A DNA stretch of 64,000 nt from CAYVIB01 sp964451365. GTDB taxonomy: Bacteria > Pseudomonadota > Gammaproteobacteria > Pseudomonadales > Cellvibrionaceae. The notes beneath the pieces were generated by a model. The model was not told where the DNA came from. It saw only the letters and a list, made by a program, of their open reading frames with translations, and did not search any database. The stretch spans positions 1-64,000 of the forward strand of contig CAYVIB010000008.1 in the NCBI GenBank assembly GCA_964451365.1, given 5' to 3'. A program made the translations under genes and the position numbers. Shown here one piece after another: positions 1-7,630 of this stretch (its first letter is position 1; each line of letters starts with the position of its first letter).

Positions 1-42
1 AATAATTAATAACCCTGCTCTTCTAATCACATTTCTCCTAAA

Positions 43-127
43 ATATAACGCCTCGCATTTGTTGCATTTGGGTTGGTGCTGCTTTTCAAGCGCCGACCCA
101 AATGTCGGCAAGATGCGATTGTTATGG
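43..127 (-). repeat. attC-like recombination site 1
   Basis: Imperfect palindrome with attC layout. The outer ends are ATAAC (45-49) and GTTATGG (121-127). TCGCAT (53-58) pairs with ATGCGA (113-118), after a short unpaired spacer on each side. An inner stem pairs TTTGGGT (67-73) with ACCCAAA (96-102). The R-spacer-L geometry matches integron attC sites, although the core only approximates GTTRRRY. The assignment rests on structure; no integrase is in the window. Confidence 0.6.
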
Positions 128-321
128 CTGCGATCTTCCTTGGTGCTATTACTGCGTTGCGTAGCGCCAGTGAAGCCGCTGCCAGATTAAGATGACCGCA
201 AGAATAAACGACTTGCGGACGCTTTTCTATTTCTTAGTGGCACACCACGCAGAATGGCGTGGTATTGCCGAAAATGCTTTATTTACGAATGGCACCAGGA
301 ACGAAGCTGCATGCCGAAAAT
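128..321. other. Cassette-like interval without a convincing gene
   Basis: This interval lies between the first two attC-like sites. On the minus strand it carries short blocks similar to the start of the next cassette's gene (GTTCCTGGTGC and GCCACTAAG), but the frame is broken after a few codons, so it may be a decayed paralogous cassette. On the plus strand an open frame leaves attC site 1 and ends at the TGA near 193-195, encoding about 40 residues with a hydrophobic stretch. I see no ribosome binding site for it. Confidence 0.3.
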
Positions 322-663
322 TTACTGCATTATTCTTAAACACTTCTGGCACTTTCTCTCAGAAAAACTGAAACCCACTACCAATTTGCAGAGCACCATA
401 ACGCCGTGCACACCTGAGACAACGTGGTAGCAAAGCGGACGCGTTGGCGTCAGGTGGTGCACCTTGTTATGTGGCGACACACTGCCTTTTGAAAATTGCG
501 CAGTTGCGGAGCGGTAGCGAAGCCAATGCCCGAAAACTGCGACGGAAAAAAGCAACACGACTGCCGCCACAAAATTTACCTTAGTGGCACCCCATAAAGA
601 ATGCACCACACCTATTTTTAATCCGATGCCCAACGAAAGCACCAGGAACAAAACTACCGGCAT
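322..663 (-). CDS. Small membrane protein of a cassette, frame running through an attC-like site
   Basis: Encodes 113 residues. The first 50 contain two hydrophobic segments (about 2-22 and 29-45), so a small inner-membrane protein is likely. Residues from about 64 to 90 are translated from attC-like site 2 (396-472), and the frame stops only beyond it. Either the true product ends in a site-encoded tail or the original stop was lost. It lies in the same orientation as the next cassette gene. No family is recognised. The hydrophobic N-terminal half is the credible part. Confidence 0.35.
   Translation of the reverse strand: MPVVLFLVLSLGIGLKIGVVHSLWGATKVNFVAAVVLLFSVAVFGHWLRYRSATAQFSKGSVSPHNKVHHLTPTRPLCYHVVSGVHGVMVLCKLVVGFSFSERKCQKCLRIMQ
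396..472 (-). repeat. attC-like recombination site 2
   Basis: The ends are CATAAC (397-402) and GTTATG (466-471). After a 3-nt mismatched spacer, GTGCAC pairs with GTGCAC and ACCTGA pairs with TCAGGT, with a single extra base between the two stems. An unpaired spacer next to the outer core plus an extrahelical base is the signature integrases read on folded attC sites. This is the best formed of the three sites. Confidence 0.65.
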
Positions 664-751
664 GTGAACAACCGGTGATGCTTAATGCTGAATTGCCAAC
701 TACGAAGCACCCAACAATTTTTAAAATATTTAAACCCAAAAAGCAGAGCCT

Positions 752-857
752 ACATAACGTCCGGCTATGGCGCCGGAGTGCAGTTGGAGTTTTTTGTGGT
801 TATTACCACCAAAAACTCCAACGGAACGTAGGTCGCGCATGAGCCGCTTGTTAAGTG
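752..857 (-). repeat. attC-like recombination site 3
   Basis: On the minus strand the site begins with ACTTAAC (fits RYYYAAC) and ends with GTTATGT. CGGCT pairs with AGCCG, followed by an extra base and a further ATG/CAT pairing. The centre is a long hairpin in which TTGGAGTTTTT pairs with AAAAACTCCAA. The stop codon of the next gene lies only 4 bp away, as expected for a cassette with its attC directly after the gene. Confidence 0.6.
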
Positions 858-861
858 ACTG

Positions 862-1215
862 CTATTTTTCAATGATAATTCCGATTGGCACCTTGACCTT
901 CATAACTTGACAAGCTTCGACAACCTGATCGTATTCCAGTTGAGAAATGCCAATTTTCTCTTCTATTAGCGTGTATACTAGATGCTCAATTCCGATCTCC
1001 CACTCTGCGTACTGGTGAATGTACTCCTCCACCTGCGTCTTGTCTTTCGCTGGCAACTTAGACCCAATTGCGTCACATACTTTGCTCGCTAAAAATTTGC
1101 ATTCCTTGAGTTTCGATCTTTTCGTTGGTTTCACTTGGTGGCCACTTAACATTTGATTCAGCGACATCAGGCCGCTATATCCATGTCGCCTATTTATTGT
1201 TTGAATTTTGCGCAA
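862..1215 (-). CDS. Cassette-borne small protein resembling MafI-type immunity proteins
   Basis: Encodes 117 residues from a TTG start; an ATG start at residue 17 would give 101 residues. There is no signal peptide or membrane segment, and a helical acidic protein is predicted. The C-terminal half, with an EWEIGIEHLVYTLIEE stretch and then ISQLEYDQVVEACQVM, resembles the conserved part of MafI-like immunity proteins of polymorphic toxin systems. That resemblance is from memory of the family and is weak. No toxin partner is visible. The stop codon abuts attC-like site 3, making this the clearest gene cassette in the window. Base composition is more AT-rich than in the core genes. Confidence 0.5.
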   Translation of the reverse strand: MRKIQTINRRHGYSGLMSLNQMLSGHQVKPTKRSKLKECKFLASKVCDAIGSKLPAKDKTQVEEYIHQYAEWEIGIEHLVYTLIEEKIGISQLEYDQVVEACQVMKVKVPIGIIIEK

Positions 1216-1451
1216 AATAACCCCAAGCCTCTGTTATGTCAATGTTTTATACAGGTGTATACCAGTTGTCACGAAGGGCATTGCGACCTCATGTCATCTA
1301 TCATCGGATATAAATTATCCTTAACGGTTTGATTTAATTTAATTTTTTTATCCACACCCAAATAACCGGCATAATGTCGCTTTTTACGGAGGTGGCGCCG
1401 AAATCGTTTCAAATCTGTGAGCAAGGCTTCCAAAAATTAATCCCGGTTTTA
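1216..1451. other. AT-rich intergenic stretch at the edge of the cassette region
   Basis: No gene seen. A short imperfect palindrome, ATAAC to GTTAT (about 1217-1238), just upstream of the cassette gene may be the remnant of a fourth recombination site, but it is too short to call. TATACAGGTGTATA (about 1249-1262) is a near-palindrome vaguely like the operators at 10918-10960. The rest is low-complexity A/T. Confidence 0.3.
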
Positions 1452-2401
1452 TTAATTTGACTCGGGCACATCCCAGCTCACCCAGCGCTCACGATCAATT
1501 GTGAAGTCCCCATCGGTTTTCATCACCTCCGTATTCCCGCTTCCACCTCCCACCAAAAACTTCTCCACATAAGCGCGCAGCTCAGACAATTGCGCATCCG
1601 GAAACTGGCAGTGGGGATAACCGCCCAATTGGCTCATGCCATATGATCAGCCAACCCCATCGCCTGCCAAATTGTATGCGCGGCCACAGCGGCGGTATAG
1701 GTACTGACGTTGCCGAGCCATTCCATCGAGGTATTTTCCGTTACCAGTAACGCGCGTGGGGCGATCATGCCCATTGGCTGATGATGATCGAAAGGTAACT
1801 TGGTGGCGGTGTGACTGAATTGGGCGAGCGATTCGGTGAGCCAGACATTTTCGGTAACGATCTGGCTGAGGGTCTGCACATTTTGGTCGGTGGCTTTTTG
1901 CGCATCCGATATGCGCCAGTTGCCGCGCCGCCGGAGCCGGATTCCTGCGGAATGGTCAGCGCAATTCGCTCGTCGAACGCGCCGGCCACCAGTGCGCCCT
2001 TGCCGTTGCGGGAGCATCCTGTTACGCCCAGTCTGCCGGAATCGAGTGGTACCGGGTGTGGTTTCAAGCGCGTCGATCAGACGGCTGACGCCCCAGGCCC
2101 AGGCCATCTTTGCGCTGGCAGTGTGGTCCTTGCCGTAGAGTTGATAAAATTTCCCTTGCCTCGCGAGTCGGCATTTTTCTGTTCTTCCACATCGCCGTTG
2201 GGAAAATTAATTACCGCCACCCCGAGTTTGGAAAGCTCGGCATTGTTAAGGACCCGCGTTATGTTCGCGCAAGCGGAATGCCGCCCAGCCGGCATCAGGT
2301 TTCAATATCTTTTGGATTTCCGCCTGGGAGCGCACCGCCACGCGAAGATGACCATGTTCTGGCTTTTTCCGGACAGTGACAGGCAAAGGATCTGCAAAAC
2401 C
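1452..2401 (-). pseudogene. Glucuronoyl esterase (CE15) pseudogene
   Basis: CE15 enzymes cleave ester bonds between lignin alcohols and 4-O-methylglucuronic acid of xylan. Conserved pieces are spread over several frames: VAVINFPN and the following stretch, then MAWAWGVSRLIDALE, then the nucleophile block GVTGCSRNGKGA with PQESGSGG, then WRISDAQKATDQN through PRALLVTENTSMEWLGN, and finally GGYPHCQFPD with the likely catalytic His. At least four frame changes join them, so it cannot be expressed. The N-terminal third is missing; the reading ends abruptly where the DUF4256 gene stops. The family call is secure from the GCSRNGKGA motif; the exact 5' limit is not. Confidence 0.8.
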
Positions 2402-2947
2402 TTAAACCCTTAACGACCCCCGAAACCCCCTGGCAGCGTAATAAGACTCAGCCCCGTTGTGATACAGAAAAACCGTATCGTAACGTCGATCACAGAAAAG
2501 CGCGCCACCGAGCTTTCGGATATCGGAAGGTGTTTTCACCCAGCTTGATGTTTTTAAATCAAATTCTCCCAACTTCTGCAACTGGCGGTACTGCTCTTCG
2601 GTTAAAATGTCTATTCCCATGGCGGCGGCCATATCGAGGGCGCTGTTCTTCGGTTTGTTCTGCTTTCGTGACTCGAGCGCTTCGCGGTCGTAGCAAACAC
2701 TTCTTCTGCCTTTGGGGCTTTCCGCGCAACAGTCGAAAAAAATAAATTCGCCTGTCTTTTTGTCGAATCCGACAACGTCCGGTTCGCCGCCGGTTTCCTC
2801 CATTTCGTGAAGTGAGTTTAACTTTTTGGTATTGGCTTCCAGTTTTGCTTTTACTTTGTCCCAGTCCAGGCCTTTGTGCCGGCTCATGTTTTTGTCGAAG
2901 CGGATTTTTAATGTCTCGAGTAGTTCTTCGCGCTGTTGTTTATTCAT
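2402..2947 (-). CDS. DUF4256 family protein
   Basis: Encodes 181 residues, full length for the family. It is a soluble protein with no signal peptide or membrane segment. The family hallmark stretches are present: GGEPDVVG (53-60), SPKGRRSVCYDREALESRK (about 77-95), MAAAMGIDILTEEQYRQL and a near-invariant C-terminus ending RGFRGSLRV. Function is unknown; the family is scattered through Bacteria, usually as a single gene. The gene lies directly upstream of the CE15 remnant with no sign of co-function. The start ATG is the natural N-terminus. The family assignment comes from recognising the conserved strings. Confidence 0.85.
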   Translation of the reverse strand: MNKQQREELLETLKIRFDKNMSRHKGLDWDKVKAKLEANTKKLNSLHEMEETGGEPDVVGFDKKTGEFIFFDCCAESPKGRRSVCYDREALESRKQNKPKNSALDMAAAMGIDILTEEQYRQLQKLGEFDLKTSSWVKTPSDIRKLGGALFCDRRYDTVFLYHNGAESYYAARGFRGSLRV

Positions 2948-3094
2948 CGGATTACCCCACTATTCATCGAGTTGTTCCATTTTAGATAATGAATTGGCTC
3001 AATCCAATTACCTCCTTTTAAAACCTTAATTGCAAATCGGGATGCGTTTTTCGAATTACTCATTGCAATGTGTTTCCAGGCGGGATGCGGTTGC

Positions 3095-4346
3095 CTATTG
3101 TTCAAATAGCGACAGGTCAATAACTTCCGCCATGGCGCGATAACCTTTTTCGCTCAGGTGCAAACCGTCACCACTGTCGTATTCCGGTTTGAGGTGGCCA
3201 GGGTTCTCCGGGTCGCTGACCGCCGCGGCAAAATCAATGACGGCATCAAATTGGCCGCTATGGCGTATCCAATGGTTGATTTTTTTAACAGCCTCAAGAC
3301 TGCCTGGGCTCTCGTACCCCGAACCTTTAATCGGTGTGAGGGTGGCGCCATAGACTTTGATGCCCGCGGCGTGCGATTGGTGGATCATATCCTGGTACGC
3401 CGAAATAATCGCTTCGGCTTTTTCGGTGGTGCCGTGACCACCAATATCGTTGATGCCTTCCAGGATGATCAGCCACTTAACTCCCTTTTGCTTGAGGACA
3501 TCACGCTCAAACCGATCCACGCCGGCAGGTCCCAGGCAGGGTCGGGTTATACAGTTTCCGCCGATGCCTTGATTGAGAACACTTACCTGCCGGGTGGTTT
3601 GATGCTGTTGTAGCCGGTTGGCAAGCTCATCCGGCCAGCGATTCTGTCGGTTGGTGCCAGAGCCGCGACCGTCGGTAATGGAGTCTCCCAAAATGGCGAT
3701 GGCGGCGGCATTTCGCGGCGCTCTGACCTCAAGGCCCGCCACGATGTACCAGTGATCGACGGTTGTGGCTTGTGCCACGGAGGGAGCGTTGACCTGCTCG
3801 CCCGGCAGAATGTAGGACGTGGTTCTCGACCCCGGATGGCCGGTGATGCCCTCGGGCACCTGGCCAAAGGCGATGGTAACCGTCAATTCCGATAGCGCCT
3901 CAACCGAAAATGCCACAGCGTCGCTGTATACAGCACTGCCGGGCGCAATGGTTACGGAGGGGTTGCCGTTAAACGTTAGCGGGGTTTTGGACGTTGTGTC
4001 TATTTTGTTTGCCAAGGCTCGCGGACCTTGCCAGAGAGACCCGTTTGATTGTGACAGGCGAATTGCTGAATTGGTTGGAGAAACGCATGCGCAGTTCATC
4101 CCCGCCCATGGATACCCGAAACACCTGGCGCAGGGTGTTGCCCTCCAATCCCGGCGCGGGAGGGTTGTTTCCGGGTTCTGTAAGCTGGGGCGCTGTGGAC
4201 CAGCTACCCACCCAATGCGTCTCCGCCAAGGCCACGGTATCGGCGGCGTTTTGTTCACTACCGCTGAATGAACAGCCGGTACCCAGAAAGGCGAGCACTG
4301 TAATGGCAATGATTAAATAGCGGATTGAATCGAGAGTGGGTTTCAT
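3095..4346 (-). pseudogene. SGNH/GDSL-family lipoprotein esterase with one frameshift
   Basis: The N-terminus, read in one frame from ATG at 4346, has a lipoprotein signal (LIIAITVLAFLGTGC) and the opening HWVGSWSTAPQ typical of this esterase subfamily. Near 4010-4030 the coding potential moves to a second frame, which continues through GDSITDGRGSG (nucleophile Ser), GINDIGG (oxyanion Asn) and DGLHLSEKGY (Asp-His) to the stop at 3095. With the frames joined the protein would be about 415 residues, normal length, with all catalytic blocks. A sequencing error or a recent inactivating indel would both explain this. Relatives are secreted carbohydrate or acyl esterases, consistent with the neighbouring esterase remnant. 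Confidence 0.75.
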
Positions 4347-4448
4347 CGCTACCACCTTATTATTGCGATTGATTTATAAGTATCCGGACAGCCGGGCAGT
4401 ATTACATTCACCTGCGGAAGGCCGTGTTGCTGTTGGTAGTTCGGCCTT

Positions 4449-6002
4449 TTAGGTATTTTGTGCCGCGCAATAGCGATTGATATAGTCCTGATGACGCGGC
4501 AGAGCGGCCGCTGTTTTCCGGACAGCGTCTTTCAGCAGCTGCATATTTTGGATAAGCGCCTTCTCGGGAACACGATCAACCAAAGCGTCGTAGTTTCGCG
4601 GGCTGATCCCTTGGCCCAGCATCACCGCCAACCAGCTGTGAGGCGTGAACAGATCCTCCGGGCTGGAAATAACCCGGCCGCTGGCGCGAAAGATTTCGAG
4701 CTTCGATGCCAGCGTTTCCGGAATGGTCATGTTACCGACGTAGCACCAAAACTCGGTATCATCGCGCCGCGTGGCGTTGTAGTGCAGCACGATAAAATCC
4801 CGAAGTCGCTCGTAGTCTGCTGTCATGGACTGGTTGTAATGCGCAATCTCGGCGGTATTGAAGCCGCGGCCGGGCCACAAATTGATAAGCCGCTGGACGC
4901 CCATCTGCGCCAGGTGGATGCTGGTCGATTCCAGCGGCTCGATAAAGCCGCCGGCAAGACCGATTGCAACGCAGTTTTTTTCCCAGAAGGCACGGCGATG
5001 GCCGGTGCGAAAACACAGCGGCAGCGGATCCGCCAGCGGCTCTCCTTCGGCGCCTTCGATGAGCCGCCGATGGGCCTCATCCTGCTCGATAAAAGCGCTC
5101 GAATAAACGTAACCGTTACCCATCCGCTTCTGCAGGGGGATGCGCCAGCGCCAACCGGCGCTGTCCGCTGTCGCCCTTGTATAGGGGACCGGCGGTCCGG
5201 AAAGGGTTGTCGGCATGGCGAGCGCACGATCGCATGGCAGGTAATGACTCCAGTCGATAAAGTCACTCGCCATGGCGCCCTCGATCAGCAACGACTTGAA
5301 GCCGCTGCAGTCGATAAACAGGTCACCCTCGAGAACCTGGCCATCGCTCAAGGATACCGACCGGATCAGGCCGTGGTCCGGGTCCTGTTCGACGCTGACG
5401 ACCAACCCTTCCACCCGGCGAACGCCTTTTTGCTCGGCATAGCGGCGCAGCAACTGGCCATAGCGCATGGAGTCGAAATGGTAGGCATGGCGCATGGTCG
5501 ACAAAATGGTGTGGGCCCCGCCCTGCGGTGGGGAAAAGCGACCGAGACGCATGGCGGCGGCACAAAGGTTGTAGTCATTGATATCGCCCGCGGCATCGGG
5601 TGGTGCCGCGCCTTTTGCCGATAGTTCCCGCAGACGCAGCCACAACTGGTGAAAAGGGAACTCCGGGGTATCACGGCCATAAAAGCCGAATGGATGAAAA
5701 TAACTTTCTCCCATTCTGACCCAATCGACGAATTCAATACCGAGCTTATAGGTTCCCTGACACTCGCGAAGAATGTCATTCTCGTTCAACCCGAGGAACT
5801 GGTTGAATTCGAGCAGTGGAGGGATGGTGGCTTCGCCCACGCCAATCACGCCGATTTCCTCGGATTCCACCAATGTGACGGACAACTGGGGTGGTGCCAT
5901 GCGCGCGATCGCCGCGGCGCACATCCATCCGGAGGTGCCGCCGCCGACGATAACGACGTTCCCGACCGAGGCTGCGCACCCGGACGCCGGCTCCGGTCTC
6001 AT
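4449..6002 (-). CDS. Flavin-dependent tryptophan-halogenase-family protein (second copy)
   Basis: Encodes 517 residues. The start chosen is ATG at 6002, because the upstream halogenase gene stops at 5999 in an ATGA overlap and the FAD-binding GGGTSGW follows at about 20-26; a longer open frame upstream only shadows the neighbour. Conserved features are VESEEIGVIGVGEAT, Lys86 in the position of the catalytic lysine of PrnA-type halogenases (GTYKLGIEF), and the complete family signature WRWRIP with GYVYSS just after it. Known members chlorinate or brominate tryptophan or other indoles with FADH2 from a flavin reductase. Copies next to TonB receptors have mostly uncharacterised substrates, so halogenation here is inferred. 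Confidence 0.85.
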   Translation of the reverse strand: MRPEPASGCAASVGNVVIVGGGTSGWMCAAAIARMAPPQLSVTLVESEEIGVIGVGEATIPPLLEFNQFLGLNENDILRECQGTYKLGIEFVDWVRMGESYFHPFGFYGRDTPEFPFHQLWLRLRELSAKGAAPPDAAGDINDYNLCAAAMRLGRFSPPQGGAHTILSTMRHAYHFDSMRYGQLLRRYAEQKGVRRVEGLVVSVEQDPDHGLIRSVSLSDGQVLEGDLFIDCSGFKSLLIEGAMASDFIDWSHYLPCDRALAMPTTLSGPPVPYTRATADSAGWRWRIPLQKRMGNGYVYSSAFIEQDEAHRRLIEGAEGEPLADPLPLCFRTGHRRAFWEKNCVAIGLAGGFIEPLESTSIHLAQMGVQRLINLWPGRGFNTAEIAHYNQSMTADYERLRDFIVLHYNATRRDDTEFWCYVGNMTIPETLASKLEIFRASGRVISSPEDLFTPHSWLAVMLGQGISPRNYDALVDRVPEKALIQNMQLLKDAVRKTAAALPRHQDYINRYCAAQNT

Positions 6003-7558
6003 CCCCGAGCGCGCCGCCTGGCGGGACGGAAACCACCCGCCACAACTTCGTTCACCAGATCGCGGTGGGTCGGCACGGCGGTCATGGCGTTTTCGCTCTG
6101 TTGGCGGATGCTCTCGAATTCGCGCTTGGCGTCTTCGTAAAAACGCAGCGCACCGGCGCGGGCCGTGATGTCGGTTTTGAATTCCATGCCGTAAAGGATG
6201 TATTGCCAGCTGTTCTCGTCGAAGATGTCGTGGCTGGCATCGATATCGAGAAAGGACGGAGGCCGGTGCCGCCATTGTTCCAGTTTCCCCGTCAGATAAT
6301 CGGAGATCGAAGATGGCGCCCGGTTATCGCGCCAGAAGTCGGTGTCGGTCCGCCGGCTCAAGAAATAGTGAAGCTTGATGAAATCAATGACATGCTCGAA
6401 GCGTTTTATCATCGCCTCGTTGAACTGCCTGGCCGAGCGCTCGTAATCACCCGACCAGGGGAAAAGATTGCAAAGAATGAGTGCGGCAACCTCGGCAAAG
6501 CTGATGCCGGTGGCCTCCAGCGGCTCGATAAAACCGACCGACAGGCCGATGCCCACACAGTTCTTGTGCCACTGGACCTTTCGGAACCCGGCCTCGAACG
6601 ACAGCTGCCGGTGCTGCAGATCGTTCGCGGCGGGGCCGATATATCGCTTCAAGGCTTCCAGCGCCGCATCGTCGCTGCAGTGATCGGAAGAATAGACGTA
6701 ACCAATGCCGCGACGGGTATGCAGGCCGATATCCCAGGTCCATCCGGCCTCTTGCGCGGTGGCATAGGTGCAGGAGGGGATGGGTGCATCGGGCCGGTCA
6801 TAGGGAATTTGCATGGCCACGGCGCGGTCGCAGAATAGCTGATCCTTGTAGGGTGTGAATTCCGATCCCAGTGTTTCTCCGATCAATCGCGCGCGGAATC
6901 CGGTGCAATCGATGTACAGGTCGGCTTTGAGTTCGCCATGGGCACGGCCCTGCACGGAAGCGATAGCACCGTTCTCGCCGACCTTGACATCATCGATGGT
7001 GTCGATCAGCCGCTTCACCCCCATCTCCATCGCGCGACGGCGCACCACCTGGGCAAGCTTGCCCGCGTCGAAATGATAGGCGTAGTTCAGCGGCGCGTCG
7101 TAATTAGGATGGGTAATGAGTTTTGGTGCAAGCTTCGCGTCCACGACGCGCTGCTGCACGGTACAGGCCTCGGCCCACGGCACATCCCCGGCAACGCCGA
7201 GCAGCCAGTACGGCAGAAGGTCCATATCCGTGTGCTGGGAGGCAACCTGGAAGGGATGAAAATAGGTGTCACCCGGATCATCGGCCGGATTTTTTTTCCA
7301 GTTATTGAACCGGATGCCTTGTTTGAAAGTGGCATCCGCATCCCGGATCAATTCGCTTTCATCAAGGCCGATCCGGCTCATGGTCTTGCGGATAATGGGA
7401 AAGGTACCCTCGCCCACGCCGAGGATACCGATTTCGTCCGATTCAACCAGGGTGATGGAAACGCCGCCCGGGGTGTCCGCGGCCAGCATCCGCGCCATGT
7501 AGGCCGCACTGATCCATCCCGCGGTTCCACCCCCGACGATAAGGACGCTCTTGCTCAT
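5999..7558 (-). CDS. Flavin-dependent tryptophan-halogenase-family protein (first copy)
   Basis: Encodes 519 residues. It has the Rossmann FAD motif VGGGTAGW (8-15), VESDEIGILGVGEGTFP, and Lys79, the same position as the essential lysine of PrnA. The family signature reads WTWDIG rather than WxWxIP, so the final proline is replaced; the following GIGYVYSS is intact. A GAGGA ribosome binding site precedes the ATG. The gene follows the TonB receptor by 72 bp on the same strand and overlaps the second copy by ATGA, so the three form one operon. The two halogenase-like proteins are clearly paralogous but well diverged, suggesting two different substrates, positions or a functional pair. Confidence 0.85.
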   Translation of the reverse strand: MSKSVLIVGGGTAGWISAAYMARMLAADTPGGVSITLVESDEIGILGVGEGTFPIIRKTMSRIGLDESELIRDADATFKQGIRFNNWKKNPADDPGDTYFHPFQVASQHTDMDLLPYWLLGVAGDVPWAEACTVQQRVVDAKLAPKLITHPNYDAPLNYAYHFDAGKLAQVVRRRAMEMGVKRLIDTIDDVKVGENGAIASVQGRAHGELKADLYIDCTGFRARLIGETLGSEFTPYKDQLFCDRAVAMQIPYDRPDAPIPSCTYATAQEAGWTWDIGLHTRRGIGYVYSSDHCSDDAALEALKRYIGPAANDLQHRQLSFEAGFRKVQWHKNCVGIGLSVGFIEPLEATGISFAEVAALILCNLFPWSGDYERSARQFNEAMIKRFEHVIDFIKLHYFLSRRTDTDFWRDNRAPSSISDYLTGKLEQWRHRPPSFLDIDASHDIFDENSWQYILYGMEFKTDITARAGALRFYEDAKREFESIRQQSENAMTAVPTHRDLVNEVVAGGFRPARRRARG

Positions 7559-7630
7559 TCAGGTCCTCATACTACCCAGGCAAGTTGGTGAAAAGCGTCT
7601 CTTGGGCTTGTTTAACAGGCCCTGGCGCAC

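Noticed and set aside
1249..1262. TATACAGGTGTATA near-palindrome as another receptor-type operator
   Set aside because: It lacks the CTTG/CAAG flanks of the 10918-10960 sites and its neighbours are cassette and debris, so resemblance is likely chance.
1811..2413. Long plus-strand open frames across the CE15 remnant
   Set aside because: They are antisense to recognisable CE15 blocks on the minus strand and have no similarity of their own.
6003..6275. N-terminal extension of the second halogenase frame
   Set aside because: The extension is an out-of-frame shadow of the upstream halogenase; the ATGA overlap at 6002 gives the proper start.
7612..7623. TTAACAGGCCCT as another MITE end
   Set aside because: Only 12 bp match and flanking sequence does not extend; insufficient to call.
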